DNA of 64,000 bases, taken from Dechloromonas denitrificans. Lineage in GTDB: Bacteria; Pseudomonadota; Gammaproteobacteria; Burkholderiales; Rhodocyclaceae. Below the pieces are notes generated by a model, which saw only the letters and a program-made list of their open reading frames with translations, was not told where the DNA came from and searched no databases. Shown here piece by piece: positions 62,483 through 64,000 of this stretch. The position numbers and the translations under genes were made by a program. The stretch's first letter is position 1, and each line of letters starts with the position of its first letter. Location: assembly GCF_020510685.1 (NCBI RefSeq), contig NZ_CP075185.1, positions 1,054,001 to 1,118,000 of the forward strand, written 5' to 3'.

Positions 62483-64000
62483 TTAGTGAGCGGCCCAGAG
62501 CACCAGGTGCTCGATGACGGGGCCGAGAGCCAACGCCGGGACGTAATTCAGGAGGCCGACCAGCAGCACGGTGCCGATCAGCAGCGTGACGAACAGCGGG
62601 CCATGGGTCGGCAAGGTGCCGGCGCCAACGGCGATGCGTTTCTTGGCGGCCAGCGCGCCGGCAATGGCGAGCACCGGGACGATCACCCCGAAGCGACCGA
62701 ACCACATGGCGATGCCGAGCATCACGTTGTAGAAGGGCGTATTGGCGGACAGGCCGGCAAAGGCGCTGCCGTTGTTGTTGGCGGCCGAGGTGAAGGCATA
62801 GAGGATTTCCGAGAAGCCGTGGGCGCCCGGATTGGCGATGCCGGCCCGGCCGTCGACAGCCATCACCGCGATGGCCGTACCGACCAGCACGAGCAGCGGG
62901 GTGACCAGGATGGCAATCGAGACCATTTTCATTTCGAAGGCTTCGATCTTCTTGCCCAGGTATTCCGGCGTGCGGCCGATCATCAGGCCGGCCACGAATA
63001 CCGCCAGGATGGCAAAGACCAGCATGCCGTAGAGACCGGTGCCGACTCCGCCGAAGACCACTTCGCCGAGTTGCATGTCGATCAGCGGGACCAGACCGCC
63101 GAGCGGGGTGAACGAGTCATGCATGGCGTTCACTGCGCCACAGGAGGCAAGCGTGGTGATGGTGGCGAACAGACCGGAATCGGCGATGCCGAAGCGGGTT
63201 TCCTTGCCTTCCATGTTGCCACTGCTTGGATCGACAGATAGTTGGGTGAGCAGCGGATTGGCCTGTTGTTCGAAATGCATGGCGGCATAGGCCAGCGCGA
63301 CGAACATCAGGGTCATCGCCGCGAGCACGGCCCAGCCCTGGCGCGTATCGCCGACTATGCGCCCGAAGGTGAAGCAGAGCGCCGCCGGAATCAGGAAGAT
63401 GGCCAGCATTTGGATGAAATTGCTCAGCGGCGTCGGATTTTCATAGGGATGCGCCGAATTGGCGTTCATGAAGCCGCCCCCGTTGGTCCCCAGCATCTTG
63501 ATCGCTTCCTGCGAGGCGACCGGACCCATCGGCAGGGTCTGGGTTTGCGTCTGGGCCGGTTCGGTGATGGCAACGCCCTTGTCATCCTTGAGCGGCTGAC
63601 CGGCATCATCAAGTTTCGGATTGTCAAAGCTGGTTACTTCCAGCGTCGTCACGTCCTTGTAGGCATCGAAATTCTGGATGACGCCCTGGCTGGTCAGGGC
63701 CAGCGCACAAAGGACAGAAAGCGGCAGCAGGATATGCAGCGTGGCACGGGTCAGATCGACCCAGGCGTTGCCGACGGTTTTCGCCGAATGACGTGCAAAG
63801 CCGCGAATCAGGGCGATCACCACGACAATGCCGGTGGCAGCCGAGAGAAAGTTCTGAACTGCCAGACCCAGCATCTGGGTCAGATAACTCATCGTTGCTT
63901 CGCCGCTGTAGCCTTGCCAGTTGGTATTGGCGACAAAGCTGATTGCCGTGTTGAATGACGAATCCGGGCTGACATTGGCGAAAGCCTGCGGATTGAGGGG
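62483..64000 (-). CDS. kdpA: Potassium-transporting ATPase KdpA subunit (5' end outside window)
   Basis: KdpA is the channel-like, K+-binding subunit, related to SKT transporters. The visible 505 residues are the C-terminal portion; the frame runs off the right edge, so roughly the first 100 residues are missing. A methionine at 63892 could be mistaken for the start, but the sequence before it ([20 protein letters not shown]) is genuine KdpA in frame. Pore segments are visible as [21 protein letters not shown], in two adjacent pieces, and [15 protein letters not shown]. Any kdpF and the operon promoter must lie beyond the window. Confidence 0.96.
   Translation of the reverse strand, partial: PLNPQAFANVSPDSSFNTAISFVANTNWQGYSGEATMSYLTQMLGLAVQNFLSAATGIVVVIALIRGFARHSAKTVGNAWVDLTRATLHILLPLSVLCALALTSQGVIQNFDAYKDVTTLEVTSFDNPKLDDAGQPLKDDKGVAITEPAQTQTQTLPMGPVASQEAIKMLGTNGGGFMNANSAHPYENPTPLSNFIQMLAIFLIPAALCFTFGRIVGDTRQGWAVLAAMTLMFVALAYAAMHFEQQANPLLTQLSVDPSSGNMEGKETRFGIADSGLFATITTLASCGAVNAMHDSFTPLGGLVPLIDMQLGEVVFGGVGTGLYGMLVFAILAVFVAGLMIGRTPEYLGKKIEAFEMKMVSIAILVTPLLVLVGTAIAVMAVDGRAGIANPGAHGFSEILYAFTSAANNNGSAFAGLSANTPFYNVMLGIAMWFGRFGVIVPVLAIAGALAAKKRIAVGAGTLPTHGPLFVTLLIGTVLLVGLLNYVPALALGPVIEHLVLWAAH

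Noticed and set aside
1..64000. CRISPR arrays, rRNA, tRNA and insertion sequences
   Set aside because: I saw no regularly spaced repeats, no cloverleaf-like conserved arms, no ribosomal RNA stretches and no intact transposase in the window.

Overview
The window is about 64 kb of GC-rich chromosomal DNA, densely packed and mostly in short, translationally coupled operons. Gene content points to a Rhodocyclales-like betaproteobacterium (Dechloromonas/Azonexus type): CcoG for cbb3 oxidase assembly, NnrS plus hemerythrin, a c-551-type cytochrome, GTP-dependent PEP carboxykinase next to a MaeB malic enzyme, the PilS-PilR-AmpD order, and many PAS/GGDEF sensors. This placement is inferred from gene content only. 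I found no rRNA, tRNA, CRISPR array or intact insertion sequence.

Layout. 1-2.3 kb: a response regulator (cut by the window edge) coupled to a HisKA_2 kinase with two near-duplicate PAS domains. 2.5-5.2 kb: two small membrane proteins, then a convergent hemerythrin-NnrS-MIP18 (Fe-S assembly) group suggesting NO/Fe-S stress. 5.3-8.4 kb: ovothiol synthase OvoA and two small proteins. 8.4-13 kb: pilS, pilR, ampD and a PLP aminotransferase. 13-19.5 kb: pckG and maeB, divergent, controlling the C3/C4 node; a PBP7-type endopeptidase; an IclR regulator. 19.5-24 kb: a lactate-utilisation operon lutA-lutB-(half aldehyde dehydrogenase)-(D-2-hydroxyacid dehydrogenase)-lutC. 24-34.4 kb: a PAS-GGDEF-EAL protein, an S4 RNA-binding protein, a hybrid kinase fused to a PhnD-like binding domain and paired with a periplasmic-binding lipoprotein, ccoG, and a sigma-54 activator with a cysteine-containing PAS domain. 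34.4-39.4 kb: a DUF2141 protein, a Cys-rich small protein, SOS-controlled dinB, an EF-hand protein, and a CpxRA-like pair. 39.4-40.4 kb: a compositionally foreign patch with one cassette-like gene. 40.5-48.7 kb: a thioesterase, a solute-binding protein, a SulP transporter with a cyclic-nucleotide domain, DUF3124, an RCK potassium channel, a cytochrome c, an MFS permease and a CHASE-only membrane protein.

48.7-64 kb is the most unusual part: an expanded potassium (Kdp) locus, all on the minus strand. In transcription order it holds kdpA (5' end outside the window), kdpB, kdpC, a TorF-type porin, an EIIA(Ntr)-like PTS protein, a 27-residue membrane peptide, two small unrecognised proteins, a CorA fragment, kdpD and kdpE, a CorA-like GMN protein, then a second kdpD and kdpE. 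Pump, outer-membrane pore, PTS input and two sensor-regulator pairs together suggest an integrated K+ uptake and signalling island. An RCK potassium channel lies only about 3 kb away.
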